A DNA stretch of 44,288 nucleotides from Bacillota bacterium (GTDB lineage Bacteria > Bacillota > Clostridia > Acetivibrionales > JAEZXR01), in NCBI GenBank assembly GCA_023419605.1, contig JAEZXR010000108.1, positions 1 through 44,288 on the forward strand, read 5' to 3'. The notes below the pieces were generated by a model. It ran no database searches. It was not told the origin of the DNA and was given only the letters and a program-made list of their open reading frames with translations. Shown piece by piece: positions 7,434 to 16,059 of the stretch. Positions within the stretch are counted from its first letter, which is position 1. Each line of letters starts with the position of its first letter. Made by a program: the position numbers and the translations under genes.

Positions 7434-8611
7434 TGGGAATTGTCCAGGCATATAAAATGGCGATCAAGAGTATCCTGGGGAACAAAATCCGCTCCCTGCT
7501 TACGATGCTGGGCGTAATTATCGGAGTTGCGGCTGTTATTGCAGCCGTTGCCTTCGCCCAGGGAAGTACGAAGAGTATAACAGACCAGCTGAAGGGATTG
7601 GGAACCAATATGATTTCCATCTCTATTACGGGAAGAAACAGCAACCGTAATGTAACCTACGAGGATCTTAAAACCTTTGCGGAGGAGAATAGTGCGGAAA
7701 TTGCACTTCTCGCTCCTGAGGTCACAGGGAACATGACAGTCAAGTTTGACACGAAAAGCTCGGATACAAGAATTGTAGGGACTAGCCCGGAATATGAAAC
7801 CATAAAAAATATGGGCGTTTCCAGCGGGAGATACCTGCTTTCCTTTGATATGGAGTACCGTCAGAAGGTAGCCATTCTCGGAACGGCAGTAGTCAAGGAA
7901 ATTTTCTCCGGTGTGGACCCGGTGGGACAGACCGTGAGAATTAACGGAAGCATGTTTAAAGTCGTCGGGGTACTGGAAGAAAAAGCAGGAGGACAGGACC
8001 AATCGGATGATGACCAGGTCATTATTCCCATCACAGTAGCGCAGCGGCTCATGAAATCCGCCGTCATTCGGAACTTTACAGTTCAGTCCACCAGCCCGGA
8101 AACGGTGAATACAGCCATGGAGAAGCTGACTGCGTACCTTACGAAGATTTATAAAAACTCAAACAGCTTTCGTGTGTTTAATGCGGCACAGATGCTATCC
8201 ACCCTCAATAATGTAACCGGAACCATGATGGTGGTGCTGGGCGGAATCGCTACCATATCTCTGGTGGTAGGCGGTATCGGTATTATGAATATCATGCTGG
8301 TATCCGTAACGGAAAGAACCCGGGAAATCGGTATCCGAAAAGCCATCGGAGCCAAAAAGAAGAACATCATGACGCAGTTTCTCATTGAAGCATTAATGGT
8401 GACAGGGATTGGAGGATTGATCGGGGTTGCCCTGGGTGTCGGGATTATAAAATTTATCCTGGGCGGTATGAAAATAGTTCCGGAGGCGTATTCCCTGCCG
8501 TGGATTTCCCTATCCTTCGGAGTTTCCCTCCTGGTAGGCATCGTCTTCGGCCTATTCCCTGCCTATAAGGCAGCAAACCTGAATCCGATAGAGGCGCTGC
8601 GGTCGGAATAG
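7433..8611 (+). CDS. MacB/FtsX-type ABC transporter permease
   Basis: A 392-residue permease with the four-helix MacB layout: TM1 near residues 20-43, a large extracytoplasmic MacB periplasmic-core domain (about 45-255), then three helices near 270-295, 320-345 and 355-380. The conserved cytoplasmic segment SVTERTREIGIRKAIGAKKK and the C-terminal YKAANLNPIEALRSE are classic for the family. Together with the two preceding genes it forms a complete adaptor-ATPase-permease exporter. No two-component or self-resistance gene is fused to it; the nearest sensor pair is at 11566-13742, beyond the SLH gene. Substrate unknown. Confidence 0.94.
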   Translation: MGIVQAYKMAIKSILGNKIRSLLTMLGVIIGVAAVIAAVAFAQGSTKSITDQLKGLGTNMISISITGRNSNRNVTYEDLKTFAEENSAEIALLAPEVTGNMTVKFDTKSSDTRIVGTSPEYETIKNMGVSSGRYLLSFDMEYRQKVAILGTAVVKEIFSGVDPVGQTVRINGSMFKVVGVLEEKAGGQDQSDDDQVIIPITVAQRLMKSAVIRNFTVQSTSPETVNTAMEKLTAYLTKIYKNSNSFRVFNAAQMLSTLNNVTGTMMVVLGGIATISLVVGGIGIMNIMLVSVTERTREIGIRKAIGAKKKNIMTQFLIEALMVTGIGGLIGVALGVGIIKFILGGMKIVPEAYSLPWISLSFGVSLLVGIVFGLFPAYKAANLNPIEALRSE

Positions 8612-8621
8612 TATGGGTATC

Positions 8622-8955
8622 AGCCCTCACCCTCCGGCTCCCTATGCTGTATTCGATCTATACATTACCCATAATGATGGAATACAATTACAATTATGTA
8701 AGACAGCTAAGACACTGATTTACTAGCACCTTGCGGGCCTAGCCCTCATCCCCTGGCCCCTTCTCCCAAGCTTGGTAGAAGGGGAAAACCGGATCTCTTT
8801 CCATTCTCTCCCTCTACCAATTTTGGGAGAGGGAGTTGGAGGGTGAGGGTTAAAGCTACAAAAGCTGCTTAAAAGTATGCTTTTCATTCTTTTCCTGCGA
8901 TGTGGGTAATGCATAGCATGTTCGATAGAGGGGGCCAGGGGATGAAGGGTGCACC
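8622..8955. repeat. GC-rich hairpin repeat interrupted by MITE copy 1
   Basis: The flanks of the MITE pair with each other: GCCCTCACCCTCCGGCTCCC on the left and GGGGGCCAGGGGATGAAGGG on the right are imperfect reverse complements. With the MITE removed, they form one hairpin whose loop was about TGCTGTATTCGA. The 383-nt gap between the permease and the SLH gene holds this repeat, the MITE and no gene. Confidence 0.5.
8658..8917. mobile_element. MITE-like element, copy 1
   Basis: About 260 bp bounded by CTATACATTACCC (8658-8670) and GGGTAATGCATAG (8904-8916), terminal inverted repeats with one mismatch. The inside is closely similar to 18243-18492, including TAAGACAGCTAAGA, the hairpin CCCCTTCTCCCAAGCTTGG, and GGAGAGGGAGTTGGAGGGTG. 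It has no coding capacity. Flanking GTATTCGAT (8649-8657) and ATGTTCGAT (8918-8926) match at 7 of 9 positions, consistent with a decayed 9-bp target duplication. The left arm of its inner hairpin differs from copy 2. Transposed in trans, if at all. Confidence 0.72.
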
Positions 8956-8994
8956 CCAAACAAAAGAAAACAGGAATATCATAACTGGAAGGAC

Positions 8995-11316
8995 GTGTTG
9001 GATTTGACAAGGAAGAAAATACTATGTGCAGTTGTGGCTCTTATGCTGATGTTCACCTCGGTGAGTGCCTTGGGAGCCTTTACAGATGTACCGCAAAATG
9101 CAAGCTATGCAGAAGCAGTGGAAAGAATTTCTGCCCTGGGTATTGTGAAAGGTGTGGGAGATGGAAGCTTTCAACCCGGGGAGACTATCAACCGCGAACA
9201 ATTTGCAACATTGATCGTAAAAGCGGCCGGATTTGAAGAACTGGCACAGTCACTGGCCGGAACCAGCATATTTCCGGATATAGACCCCAATGGATGGTCT
9301 GTGGGCTATATCAATGCGGCCCTGAATAAGGGATACATAGCAGGTATGGCGGATGGGAAATTCCATCCGGAGGAAAGCATTACCTTTGCACAGGCATGCA
9401 CCATTCTGGTAAGAGCTTTGGGCTATACGGACCAGGAGATTACCGGATTGTGGCCAAGAAATTTCATTGAGAAGGCAAAAACTCTAGGATTGGCGCCCGG
9501 TCTTACTTTCTCCGGTAACGATGCGCTTCCGCGATGGGCTGCCGCTGTCATGATTGACCGGCTGCTGGTTACCAACGTGAAAACAGCAGATTCCGGTACG
9601 GCAAAAACCTTCGCCGATTCCTCCGGATTATATACGGATTGCATCGTGCTGGCGAACTCCCAGATCTCCAGCAAGTTAACGGAGCGGGAAATCCTGACGG
9701 ATAAAGGAACCTATTACATCGGAAATGATGCTGTCAAACTGGAAGTTGGAAACAAGTATAAGCTGGTGGTCAAAAACGATGTAATTACAAATGCCTACAA
9801 GGTAGTAAGACCGGTAGTGAATATTTCGGTTGAAAGTGCCGTGGACACGAAAATTACCTATAAAAATGACGGGAAGATCGAAACGATGACGCTTCCGGAA
9901 AAAACAGTATATTATTATCAGGGCGTGAAGCAGAATTATGAAAACCTCAAGAATCTACTCCAGGGAAGAACTTCCATTGTACTTTCCTATAATGATGACA
10001 AAACCGGATTTGAGTGCGGTATCATTGTCGATCCCGTATATAGTCAACCCCATATTGTTTCCGGATACGGAGTAGATGCGAGAATTTCCGGAGGCTTGAG
10101 CCTTTCAGGGGGAACCATGGTGAAGAACGGAAAAATCATCGGCATCGGTGACCTGGAGGATAAGGATGTAGTATATCAAATCAGTGATATCTGGAATACG
10201 AATAAGTATTTTCTTGTAGTCCAAAACAAGGTGGATGGAAGGATTACAGCCATACTGCCGGATAAATTTGCACCCAAAACAGTACAGATTAATGATAAAG
10301 ACTATGATCTGGGTAAAGACTTTATTATGAGTAAGGTCAATGCAACACCCGGAAGCTTCAAGGTGGGAGACGACGTAACGCTTTTGCTGGGAAGCGATGG
10401 GAGAGCCGTAGACATTTTGAACCGGGATACCCAGGATAATTCCAATTTTGCCTTTGTAGTGAATACGGGGTATACCGTATCCAGTGCCGGCAGTGATCAC
10501 GGTAAAATTATTTACAATGTAAAATTGCTGCTGACGGATGGTTCTACAGCCACTTATAATGTAGATAGCCAGCCCAGCCAGTATAAAGGAAAGCTTGTTA
10601 CCTACCAGCGTCTGGATGATCAAAGAGTCTACCTGGAAGAGGTGGAATATATAGAAGCGGAGGAGCATATGTTTAGCACCGACCAAAGGCTGCTGGATGA
10701 TACATATGTGGCGGAAAACGTAAAGATATTCAACCTGATTTCCAATGAGTCGGGCGCGGAGGCGCAGGTAAAACTGGTGGATTGGAATGAAATACCCCGT
10801 GGAAGGGTGCAGGCGAACAAAGTGTTGTTTACTAATGAATCCGGTGTGTTTAAGGACATCAATGTCATGGTTACCAATGACCTTTTTGATGAAAAGAGCC
10901 GGCTGGGAGTGGTGAAGAAAATCAGCGGCAATGGAAATACGAAAAATTATACATTGCTGATCGATGGGAAGGACTATACTTACAGCGGACCGAACATCCC
11001 TACCGTTTCCACAGGGGCTGTATTCAAGGTAAAGATGGGAGACGGCAAGGTAGATTCGCTGATTGAAGTGAAGGACCCGGAAGCAGAGGCGCAGACAGTG
11101 CAGGCTGTGGATTCCAAGAGAGTTATGATCAATAACAGGGTATACTGGTTCCGGAGCAATGCCATCATATATAAAAAAGATAGCATGTCGGACACTATAG
11201 TTACCATCGGTACGGAAGATATTGACCTGGCCCTCACCTATGGAAAGGTCGCAGCGTATATCGATAAACCTCAGTACTATGGAGGAAGAGTGGAAGTTCT
11301 GGTATTGACGGAATAA
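8995..11316 (+). CDS. SLH-domain surface protein
   Basis: A 773-residue exported protein held on the wall through S-layer homology domains that bind pyruvylated secondary cell-wall polymer. A signal peptide (LTRKKILCAVVALMLMFTSV, cleavage after about residue 28) is followed by two clear SLH motifs (AFTDVPQNASYAEAV to GDGSFQPGETINREQFATL, and FPDIDPNGW to DGKFHPEESITFAQACTIL) and a third, weaker one (WPRNFIEKAKTLGLAPG to LPRWAAAVMIDRLL). The remaining 550 residues are beta-rich with no enzyme motif I recognise. Start uncertain: GTG 8995, TTG 8998 and TTG 9004 all follow GGAAGGA (8987-8993); TTG 9004, at 10 nt, gives the most usual spacing. Possibly structural or a scaffold for wall-associated proteins. 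Confidence 0.9.
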   Translation: MLDLTRKKILCAVVALMLMFTSVSALGAFTDVPQNASYAEAVERISALGIVKGVGDGSFQPGETINREQFATLIVKAAGFEELAQSLAGTSIFPDIDPNGWSVGYINAALNKGYIAGMADGKFHPEESITFAQACTILVRALGYTDQEITGLWPRNFIEKAKTLGLAPGLTFSGNDALPRWAAAVMIDRLLVTNVKTADSGTAKTFADSSGLYTDCIVLANSQISSKLTEREILTDKGTYYIGNDAVKLEVGNKYKLVVKNDVITNAYKVVRPVVNISVESAVDTKITYKNDGKIETMTLPEKTVYYYQGVKQNYENLKNLLQGRTSIVLSYNDDKTGFECGIIVDPVYSQPHIVSGYGVDARISGGLSLSGGTMVKNGKIIGIGDLEDKDVVYQISDIWNTNKYFLVVQNKVDGRITAILPDKFAPKTVQINDKDYDLGKDFIMSKVNATPGSFKVGDDVTLLLGSDGRAVDILNRDTQDNSNFAFVVNTGYTVSSAGSDHGKIIYNVKLLLTDGSTATYNVDSQPSQYKGKLVTYQRLDDQRVYLEEVEYIEAEEHMFSTDQRLLDDTYVAENVKIFNLISNESGAEAQVKLVDWNEIPRGRVQANKVLFTNESGVFKDINVMVTNDLFDEKSRLGVVKKISGNGNTKNYTLLIDGKDYTYSGPNIPTVSTGAVFKVKMGDGKVDSLIEVKDPEAEAQTVQAVDSKRVMINNRVYWFRSNAIIYKKDSMSDTIVTIGTEDIDLALTYGKVAAYIDKPQYYGGRVEVLVLTE

Positions 11317-11355
11317 ACAATAGGAGAAATTCATATAGAGAGGCTGGTAGTATAG

Positions 11356-11394
11356 AACCCTCCTATCTCCCTTTATAGGGCGGATAGGAGGGTT
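11356..11394. terminator. Stable hairpin after the SLH gene, probable terminator
   Basis: A perfect 12-bp stem (AACCCTCCTATC / GATAGGAGGGTT) encloses a smaller CCC/GGG hairpin. There is no T-run (AACTACCG follows), so it may stabilise the mRNA end rather than stop transcription. The rest of the 249-nt gap to the response regulator holds no recognised feature. Confidence 0.5.
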
Positions 11395-11565
11395 AACTAC
11401 CGTTGATTACTTTAGAATACAAGGGTATACTATAGAGGTTACAATGGAACTTAGCTGCTTCGAGAATCATGGAGCCCCGGAATCGTTGGCGGCATGACAT
11501 TCTCAAAGGAGCACAGTTATATAATCTATAGGGTAAAAAGAGCTTTTCTGGCAAGGAGAGAGGAT

Positions 11566-12243
11566 ATGGCAGCGACAAAGATCCTGATAGCGGATGATGA
11601 GGCGCGGATGAGAAAACTGGTCTCGGATTTTTTGAAAAGAGAAGGATTCTTAGTGATGGAGGCGGAGGACGGAGAAAAAGCACTGGAGATTTATAACAGC
11701 CATCCCAATATAGATCTGGTGATTCTGGATGTCATGATGCCGGGTTTGGATGGCTGGACGGTCTGCAGGGAAATCCGCAGGAATTCTACCCTTCCCATTA
11801 TTATGCTGACGGCTCGCGGGGAAGAGGCGGATGAGATTTTTGGATTTGATCTTGGTGCCGATGAATATATTACAAAACCCTTCAGTCCCATGATTCTGGT
11901 AGCCCGGGTACAGGCCTTGCTGCGAAGGGCTGGAAACGGGAAGCGGGAAGTTAAGGTCATTTCCGGGCTGGAAGTGGATGAGACCGGGCATACGGTATCA
12001 ATTTACGGTGAAAGAGTGGACCTTAGTCCCAAGGAATATGAATTGCTGCTGTATTTGGTGAAGAATGAGGGGATTGCCTTGTCAAGGGAACAAATCCTTA
12101 ATACCGTCTGGGATTTTGACTATTTTGGAGATGCCAGAACGGTAGATACCCATATCAAGAAGCTGCGGCTGAAACTCGGAAGTAAAGGGGATTACATCCA
12201 AACCATACGGGGACTGGGGTATAAATTTGAGGTGATAGAATGA
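11566..12243 (+). CDS. OmpR/PhoB-family response regulator
   Basis: A 225-residue DNA-binding regulator. The receiver domain has the acidic pair D10-D11, phospho-acceptor D55 (VILDVMMPG), T82 and K104 (TKPFSP). The C-terminal half (about 128-225) is a winged helix with LSPKEYELLLYLVKN, VDTHIKKLRLKLG and IRGLGYKFE. ATG 11566 follows AGGAGAGAGG at normal distance; an in-frame extension upstream to 11494 has no ribosome site and adds non-family sequence. The stop overlaps the kinase start (ATGA), so the pair is co-translated. Target genes are not visible; the MacAB-like exporter and the SLH gene upstream are candidates by position only. Confidence 0.95.
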   Translation: MAATKILIADDEARMRKLVSDFLKREGFLVMEAEDGEKALEIYNSHPNIDLVILDVMMPGLDGWTVCREIRRNSTLPIIMLTARGEEADEIFGFDLGADEYITKPFSPMILVARVQALLRRAGNGKREVKVISGLEVDETGHTVSIYGERVDLSPKEYELLLYLVKNEGIALSREQILNTVWDFDYFGDARTVDTHIKKLRLKLGSKGDYIQTIRGLGYKFEVIE

Positions 12244-13742
12244 AGTTTTCCATTCGTAATAAGCTTTTCCTGGCTGTCAGCGGACTGATTCTAATGTTTG
12301 TACTGCTATCTTGGGGATTGAATAATCAATTTCTGGAGAAGTATTATCATTATAATAAGAAAAAGGAGCTCATGGAAAGTTATCGCCAAATCAACCGGTT
12401 CTATAATAAAGAATTGGAAGAGGTCTCTCTGGAAATTGAGAAATTGGAGCGTATGCGAGGGCTTCAGATCATTATCGTCGGCAAAGACTTTGAAATCCTC
12501 TACAATACCCAGCGAAAGGTCAGAGAATTCCGGGGCAGGGGGATAGGGCCTGCAACTCCCTACGAAGGTCTGGGCATGTTTGAATTCTGGATAAAAAACA
12601 AGGCCAAGGAGCTCAGCATAGGAAAGCCCATCATTGAAGAAGGGAGGGACCCGCGGCTTAACTCTGAGTTTGTAAACCTTTTAGCCGTACTGGACAGTGG
12701 GGAATACATTTTTATAAGTACTCCCGTTGCTGCGATTCATGGGAGCGTACAAACCGCAAACCAGTTTTTTCTATTTACCGGCATTGCCACCATCATCACG
12801 GGCTGTATTCTGGTGTATATCTTTTCAAGGAGATTCACAAAGCCCATTCTGGCGCTGAACCAAATCGCCTTACGGATGTCGCATTTGGACTTCAGTCAAC
12901 GGTACCCTGTTACGACCCAGGATGAGATCGGCGAGTTGGGAAAGAGTATAAATTCCTTATCCGGGCAGCTGGAAAAGTCCATTTCAGAGCTCAGAGATGC
13001 CAATGAGAAACTAAGGGCAGACATCGAGCGGGAACGGCAAATCGACGAAATGCGAAAACTGTTTATTTCCAATGTGTCTCATGAATTAAAAACGCCCATC
13101 GCATTGATCCAGGGGTATGCCGAAGGTCTGAAAGTGAATGTAAATGAAGATGAAGAGAATAAAAACTTTTACTGCGAAGTGATCATGGATGAGGCCTATA
13201 AAATGAACCGTCTGGTAAAGCAGCTGCTGGATTTGTCCCAGTTGGAATCCGGAGGCATGCCTTTGGAGGTGAGCTGTTTTGATATCGTGGAATTGACAGC
13301 CCATGTACTGAAAAAGAATGCCATTCTTTTTAAACAGAAGGGTATCCGCATCGATTTCGACTGTCAAAAGCAGATTTTTGTCAAAGCGGATCTGCATCGG
13401 GTGGAGCAAGTATTGATGAACTATTTGAGCAATGCGGTAAATTATGTAGATAATAAAAGAATCCTTAGGATCAGTATAGAAGACAAAGGTGAAGTAGCAA
13501 GAATTTCCGTTTATAACTCTGGCGATCCGATCCCGCGGGATATTCAGGATAAGATTTGGGTCAGCTTTTTCAAAGCGGACAAAGCAAGATCCAGAGATTA
13601 TGGCGGAACCGGGCTGGGCCTCGCCATCGTTCGTGCGATTCAGGAAGCACATCACCAGAACTATGGAGTCAATAATGTAGGGGAAGGTGTAGAATTCTGG
13701 TTTGAACTGGCTGTGGCGGAAGAGGGCATGAGAATGGGCTAA
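12240..13742 (+). CDS. Membrane sensor histidine kinase
   Basis: A 500-residue partner of the regulator upstream. TM1 lies at about 10-27, an extracytoplasmic sensor region at 28-174 and TM2 at 175-196. A HAMP linker (about 196-250, RRFTKPILALNQIALRMS) leads to the HisKA helix with phospho-acceptor H281 (SNVSHELKTPI), an N box (NYLSNAVNYVDN) and the G2 box GGTGLGLAIVRAI of the HATPase domain. The sensor part has the look of a dCache/PAS-like fold and contains no cysteine or histidine cluster; the signal is unknown. Overlaps the regulator stop by 4 nt. Confidence 0.94.
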   Translation: MKFSIRNKLFLAVSGLILMFVLLSWGLNNQFLEKYYHYNKKKELMESYRQINRFYNKELEEVSLEIEKLERMRGLQIIIVGKDFEILYNTQRKVREFRGRGIGPATPYEGLGMFEFWIKNKAKELSIGKPIIEEGRDPRLNSEFVNLLAVLDSGEYIFISTPVAAIHGSVQTANQFFLFTGIATIITGCILVYIFSRRFTKPILALNQIALRMSHLDFSQRYPVTTQDEIGELGKSINSLSGQLEKSISELRDANEKLRADIERERQIDEMRKLFISNVSHELKTPIALIQGYAEGLKVNVNEDEENKNFYCEVIMDEAYKMNRLVKQLLDLSQLESGGMPLEVSCFDIVELTAHVLKKNAILFKQKGIRIDFDCQKQIFVKADLHRVEQVLMNYLSNAVNYVDNKRILRISIEDKGEVARISVYNSGDPIPRDIQDKIWVSFFKADKARSRDYGGTGLGLAIVRAIQEAHHQNYGVNNVGEGVEFWFELAVAEEGMRMG

Positions 13743-13885
13743 ATTACGAATTGAAGACCGTAAAAAATTTACCTTGATTTTAAAATGAAATCTGATAAAA
13801 TATAAATGATAAAAACTTAACAACTTTACTGCTTTTTCTTATATTGCCATAATTATTATAACCTTTCTTCTGAAAGAGCGGTGTT

Positions 13886-13994
13886 GTAGGGGAGAGTGGA
13901 AATATTACTTCTGCTTTTGTGCGGGCCCTTCGTGGTGTCCACGCAGGGGGCAGCACAATTGTAGCAGAAGTTATATTTTTACCGACCCTAATGG
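13886..13994. repeat. Fold-back element, copy 1 (upstream of fba)
   Basis: An outer stem of about 20 bp (GTGGAAATATTACTTCTGCT against AGCAGAAGTTATATTTTTAC, mostly paired with G-U) can extend through TAGGG/CCCTA. It encloses smaller hairpins (GTGC/GCAC, CGTG/CACG). A related element with the same arms and right flank but a different centre lies at 25938-26031. It occupies most of the 291-nt gap before the aldolase gene, so it could also act in that gene's leader. No gene is present in the gap. Confidence 0.6.
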
Positions 13995-14033
13995 TTATAA
14001 TAATTACATAATCTTTGTGAAGGAGTGAAAACC

Positions 14034-14963
14034 ATGCCATTAGTTACATCTAAGGAAATGTTTAAAAAGGCTTATGAAGGCGGCTATGCCATTGGTGCTT
14101 TCAATGTGAATAACATGGAAATCATCCAGGGTATAACAGAGGCTGCAAAGGAAGTAAATGCTCCCTTGATTCTTCAGGTTTCCGCAGGAGCCAGAAAGTA
14201 CGCAAATCATACCTACCTTGTAAAGCTCGTAGAAGCAGCCATTCAGGAAACAGGACTTCCGATCTGTCTGCATCTTGACCATGGTGATACATTTGAATTG
14301 TGCAAATCCTGTATTGACGGCGGATTTACATCCGTAATGATCGATGGTTCACACCATTCCTTTGAAGAAAACATCAAGCTGACCAAACAGGTTGTTGAAT
14401 ATGCTCATGATAAGGGCGTAGTTGTTGAAGCTGAGCTGGGAAGGCTGGCCGGTATTGAAGATGCGGTAAACGTATCTGAAAAGGACGCAGCTTTCACAGA
14501 TCCCGACCAGGTAGAAGAATTCGTAAGCAAAACAGGTGTTGATTCTCTGGCGATTGCCATCGGAACCAGCCACGGTGCTTACAAGTTCAAAGGTGAAGCA
14601 CAGCTGAGATTCGACATTTTGGAAGAAATCCAGAGAAGACTTCCTGGATACCCCATTGTTCTTCACGGTGCATCTTCCGTTATCCCTGAATATGTTGAAA
14701 TGATCAACCAATTCGGCGGACAGATGCCGGGTGCAAAGGGTGTTCCGGAAGAAATGTTGAGAAAGGCAGCTTCCATGGCTGTATGCAAAATCAACATCGA
14801 CTCCGACCTGAGACTTGCTATGACAGCCAGCATCAGGAAATATTTCGCAGAAAACCCAACTCACTTTGACCCAAGACAGTACTTGTCACCTGCTAGAGCA
14901 GCAATCAAGGAACTGGTTAAGAACAAGCTGGTTAACGTGCTTGGCTGTGCAGGAAAAGCATAA
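14034..14963 (+). CDS. fba: Class II fructose-1,6-bisphosphate aldolase
   Basis: Cleaves fructose 1,6-bisphosphate to dihydroxyacetone phosphate and glyceraldehyde 3-phosphate, and the reverse in gluconeogenesis; Zn2+-dependent, cytosolic. The 309-residue protein has the family landmarks GAFNVNNME (21-29), HLDHGD (H80, D82, H83), IDGSHHSFEENI (103-114), EAELGRLAG, the metal ligands H180 (GTSHG) and H211 (LHGAS), and INIDSDLR near the phosphate site. ATG 14034 is preferred over GTG 14025, which lies inside the AAGGAG ribosome site. It is followed immediately by a very strong terminator, so it is probably monocistronic. Carries out the step after the PPi-type phosphofructokinase at the left end of the window. 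Confidence 0.97.
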   Translation: MPLVTSKEMFKKAYEGGYAIGAFNVNNMEIIQGITEAAKEVNAPLILQVSAGARKYANHTYLVKLVEAAIQETGLPICLHLDHGDTFELCKSCIDGGFTSVMIDGSHHSFEENIKLTKQVVEYAHDKGVVVEAELGRLAGIEDAVNVSEKDAAFTDPDQVEEFVSKTGVDSLAIAIGTSHGAYKFKGEAQLRFDILEEIQRRLPGYPIVLHGASSVIPEYVEMINQFGGQMPGAKGVPEEMLRKAASMAVCKINIDSDLRLAMTASIRKYFAENPTHFDPRQYLSPARAAIKELVKNKLVNVLGCAGKA

Positions 14964-14965
14964 TA

Positions 14966-15037
14966 AGAAAATTGTTATACAAAAAAACAGAAGCTCTGGT
15001 AACTCAGGGCTTCTGTTTTTTTGTATAACAATTTTCT
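14966..15037. terminator. Exceptionally long bidirectional terminator after fba
   Basis: A perfect 29-bp stem: the arm starting AGAAAATTGTTATAC ends at AGAAGC, and its exact complement starts GCTTCTG and ends ATTTTCT, with a 14-nt loop. Runs of A and T in both arms give a T-tract in either direction. It separates fba from the activase operon that starts 33 nt later. Confidence 0.93.
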
Positions 15038-15069
15038 CTGGTGTCAATACTATTCTCGAGGTGTTGCGT

Positions 15070-16059
15070 ATGGCAAAAGTAGGAATCCCAAGAGGATTAA
15101 TGTATTATCAGTATTACCCCCTGTGGAGGACTTTTTTTGAAGAATTGGGGGCAGAAGTGGTGGTTTCGGATTATACCACAAAAAAGATTCTGGATGATGG
15201 GTCAAAAAGCTGTGTTGATGAGGCCTGTCTGGCTGTTAAAGTGTTTTACGGACATGTATTGAATCTAAAGGACAAGGTGGATTATCTTTTTATACCCCGG
15301 TATACAAGTATTTCGAAAAATGAATATATCTGTCCCAAATTTGGTGGTCTTCCGGATATGATAAAAAGCAGTTTGACGGGATTACCCAGTGTAATCGATA
15401 CGGAAGTGAACATGCGTAAATCCAAGAACAATTCAATGGAAGCAGCATTGGAAGTCGGAAGTTTTTTTAGCAGTGATCCCATTAAAATTACCCGTGCCTA
15501 TAAAAAGGCGGTGGAAAGCTATCGGGATTACAGGGGGCAGGTTTTGAACGGAGCGCTTCCCACGGATATTCTGGATAAGAAGTTTTCGGTGCTGAAGAAG
15601 CCGCAAAAAAAGATGTTGAATATAGCAGTCATCGGACATGGCTATAACCTCTACGATAGCTATGTCAATATGGATATGCTCAAAAAGCTCAAAAAAGAGG
15701 ATGTAAATATCCTGACCGTGGAAATGATCGATAACGATACCATTAATGAAAAAAGTGCCACCCTCCAAAAAAAGATGTTTTGGAACTTTGGAAGGAAAGC
15801 CGCAGGAGCTGCGTTGCATCTGATGGAAAGAGGGGATGTAGACGGCATCATCTACCTGATGGCCTTCGGATGCGGCGTTGATTCCTTTGTATGTGATTTT
15901 GTAGAAAGAAAGATACGACGAAGCAGTAACATACCTTTTACGATCATCACCATAGATGAGCATTCCGGTGAGGCCGGTCTTAATACAAGAATCGAAGCCT
16001 TTATCGATATGATTAGATGGAGGAACAAGGATGAAGATAACGTTTCCGCACATGGGTAA
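15070..16059 (+). CDS. CoA-dehydratase-activase-related protein (DUF2229-like)
   Basis: A 329-residue protein beginning AKVGIPRGLMYYQYYPLWRT, the hallmark of the DUF2229/COG3580 family. This family is usually one segment of very large (about 1,400-residue) 2-hydroxyacyl-CoA dehydratase/activase-related proteins. Cysteines in SKSCVDEACLAVKVFYGH and FGCGVDSFVCDFV are placed as in families that bind an iron-sulfur cluster. The end, TIDEHSGEAGLNTRIEAFIDMI, recurs in the next gene (IDELTGEAGYMTRLEAFIDLL), so the two are distant relatives. ATG 15070 has GAGGTG upstream; an open frame reaches back into fba but lacks a start signal. It overlaps the next gene by 29 nt. Reaction unknown. Confidence 0.82.
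   Translation: MAKVGIPRGLMYYQYYPLWRTFFEELGAEVVVSDYTTKKILDDGSKSCVDEACLAVKVFYGHVLNLKDKVDYLFIPRYTSISKNEYICPKFGGLPDMIKSSLTGLPSVIDTEVNMRKSKNNSMEAALEVGSFFSSDPIKITRAYKKAVESYRDYRGQVLNGALPTDILDKKFSVLKKPQKKMLNIAVIGHGYNLYDSYVNMDMLKKLKKEDVNILTVEMIDNDTINEKSATLQKKMFWNFGRKAAGAALHLMERGDVDGIIYLMAFGCGVDSFVCDFVERKIRRSSNIPFTIITIDEHSGEAGLNTRIEAFIDMIRWRNKDEDNVSAHG

Noticed and set aside
8658..8917. Decayed insertion sequence with a transposase remnant
   Set aside because: All frames inside are short and the element matches copy 2 in length and structure, so it is a complete non-coding element.
10105..11334. 409-codon open frame antisense to the SLH gene
   Set aside because: A frame shadow of a clear SLH protein; the translation is low in charged residues, cysteine- and histidine-rich, and has no start signal.
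13886..13994. Integron attC site
   Set aside because: The outer arms are palindromic with a variable centre like attC, but the RYYYAAC/GTTRRRY core sites are missing and there is no integrase or cassette array.
14866..15069. N-terminal extension of the DUF2229-like protein into fba
   Set aside because: It would cross the 29-bp terminator and overlap fba; the family start AKVGIPRGLMYYQ and a GAGGTG site fix the start at 15070.
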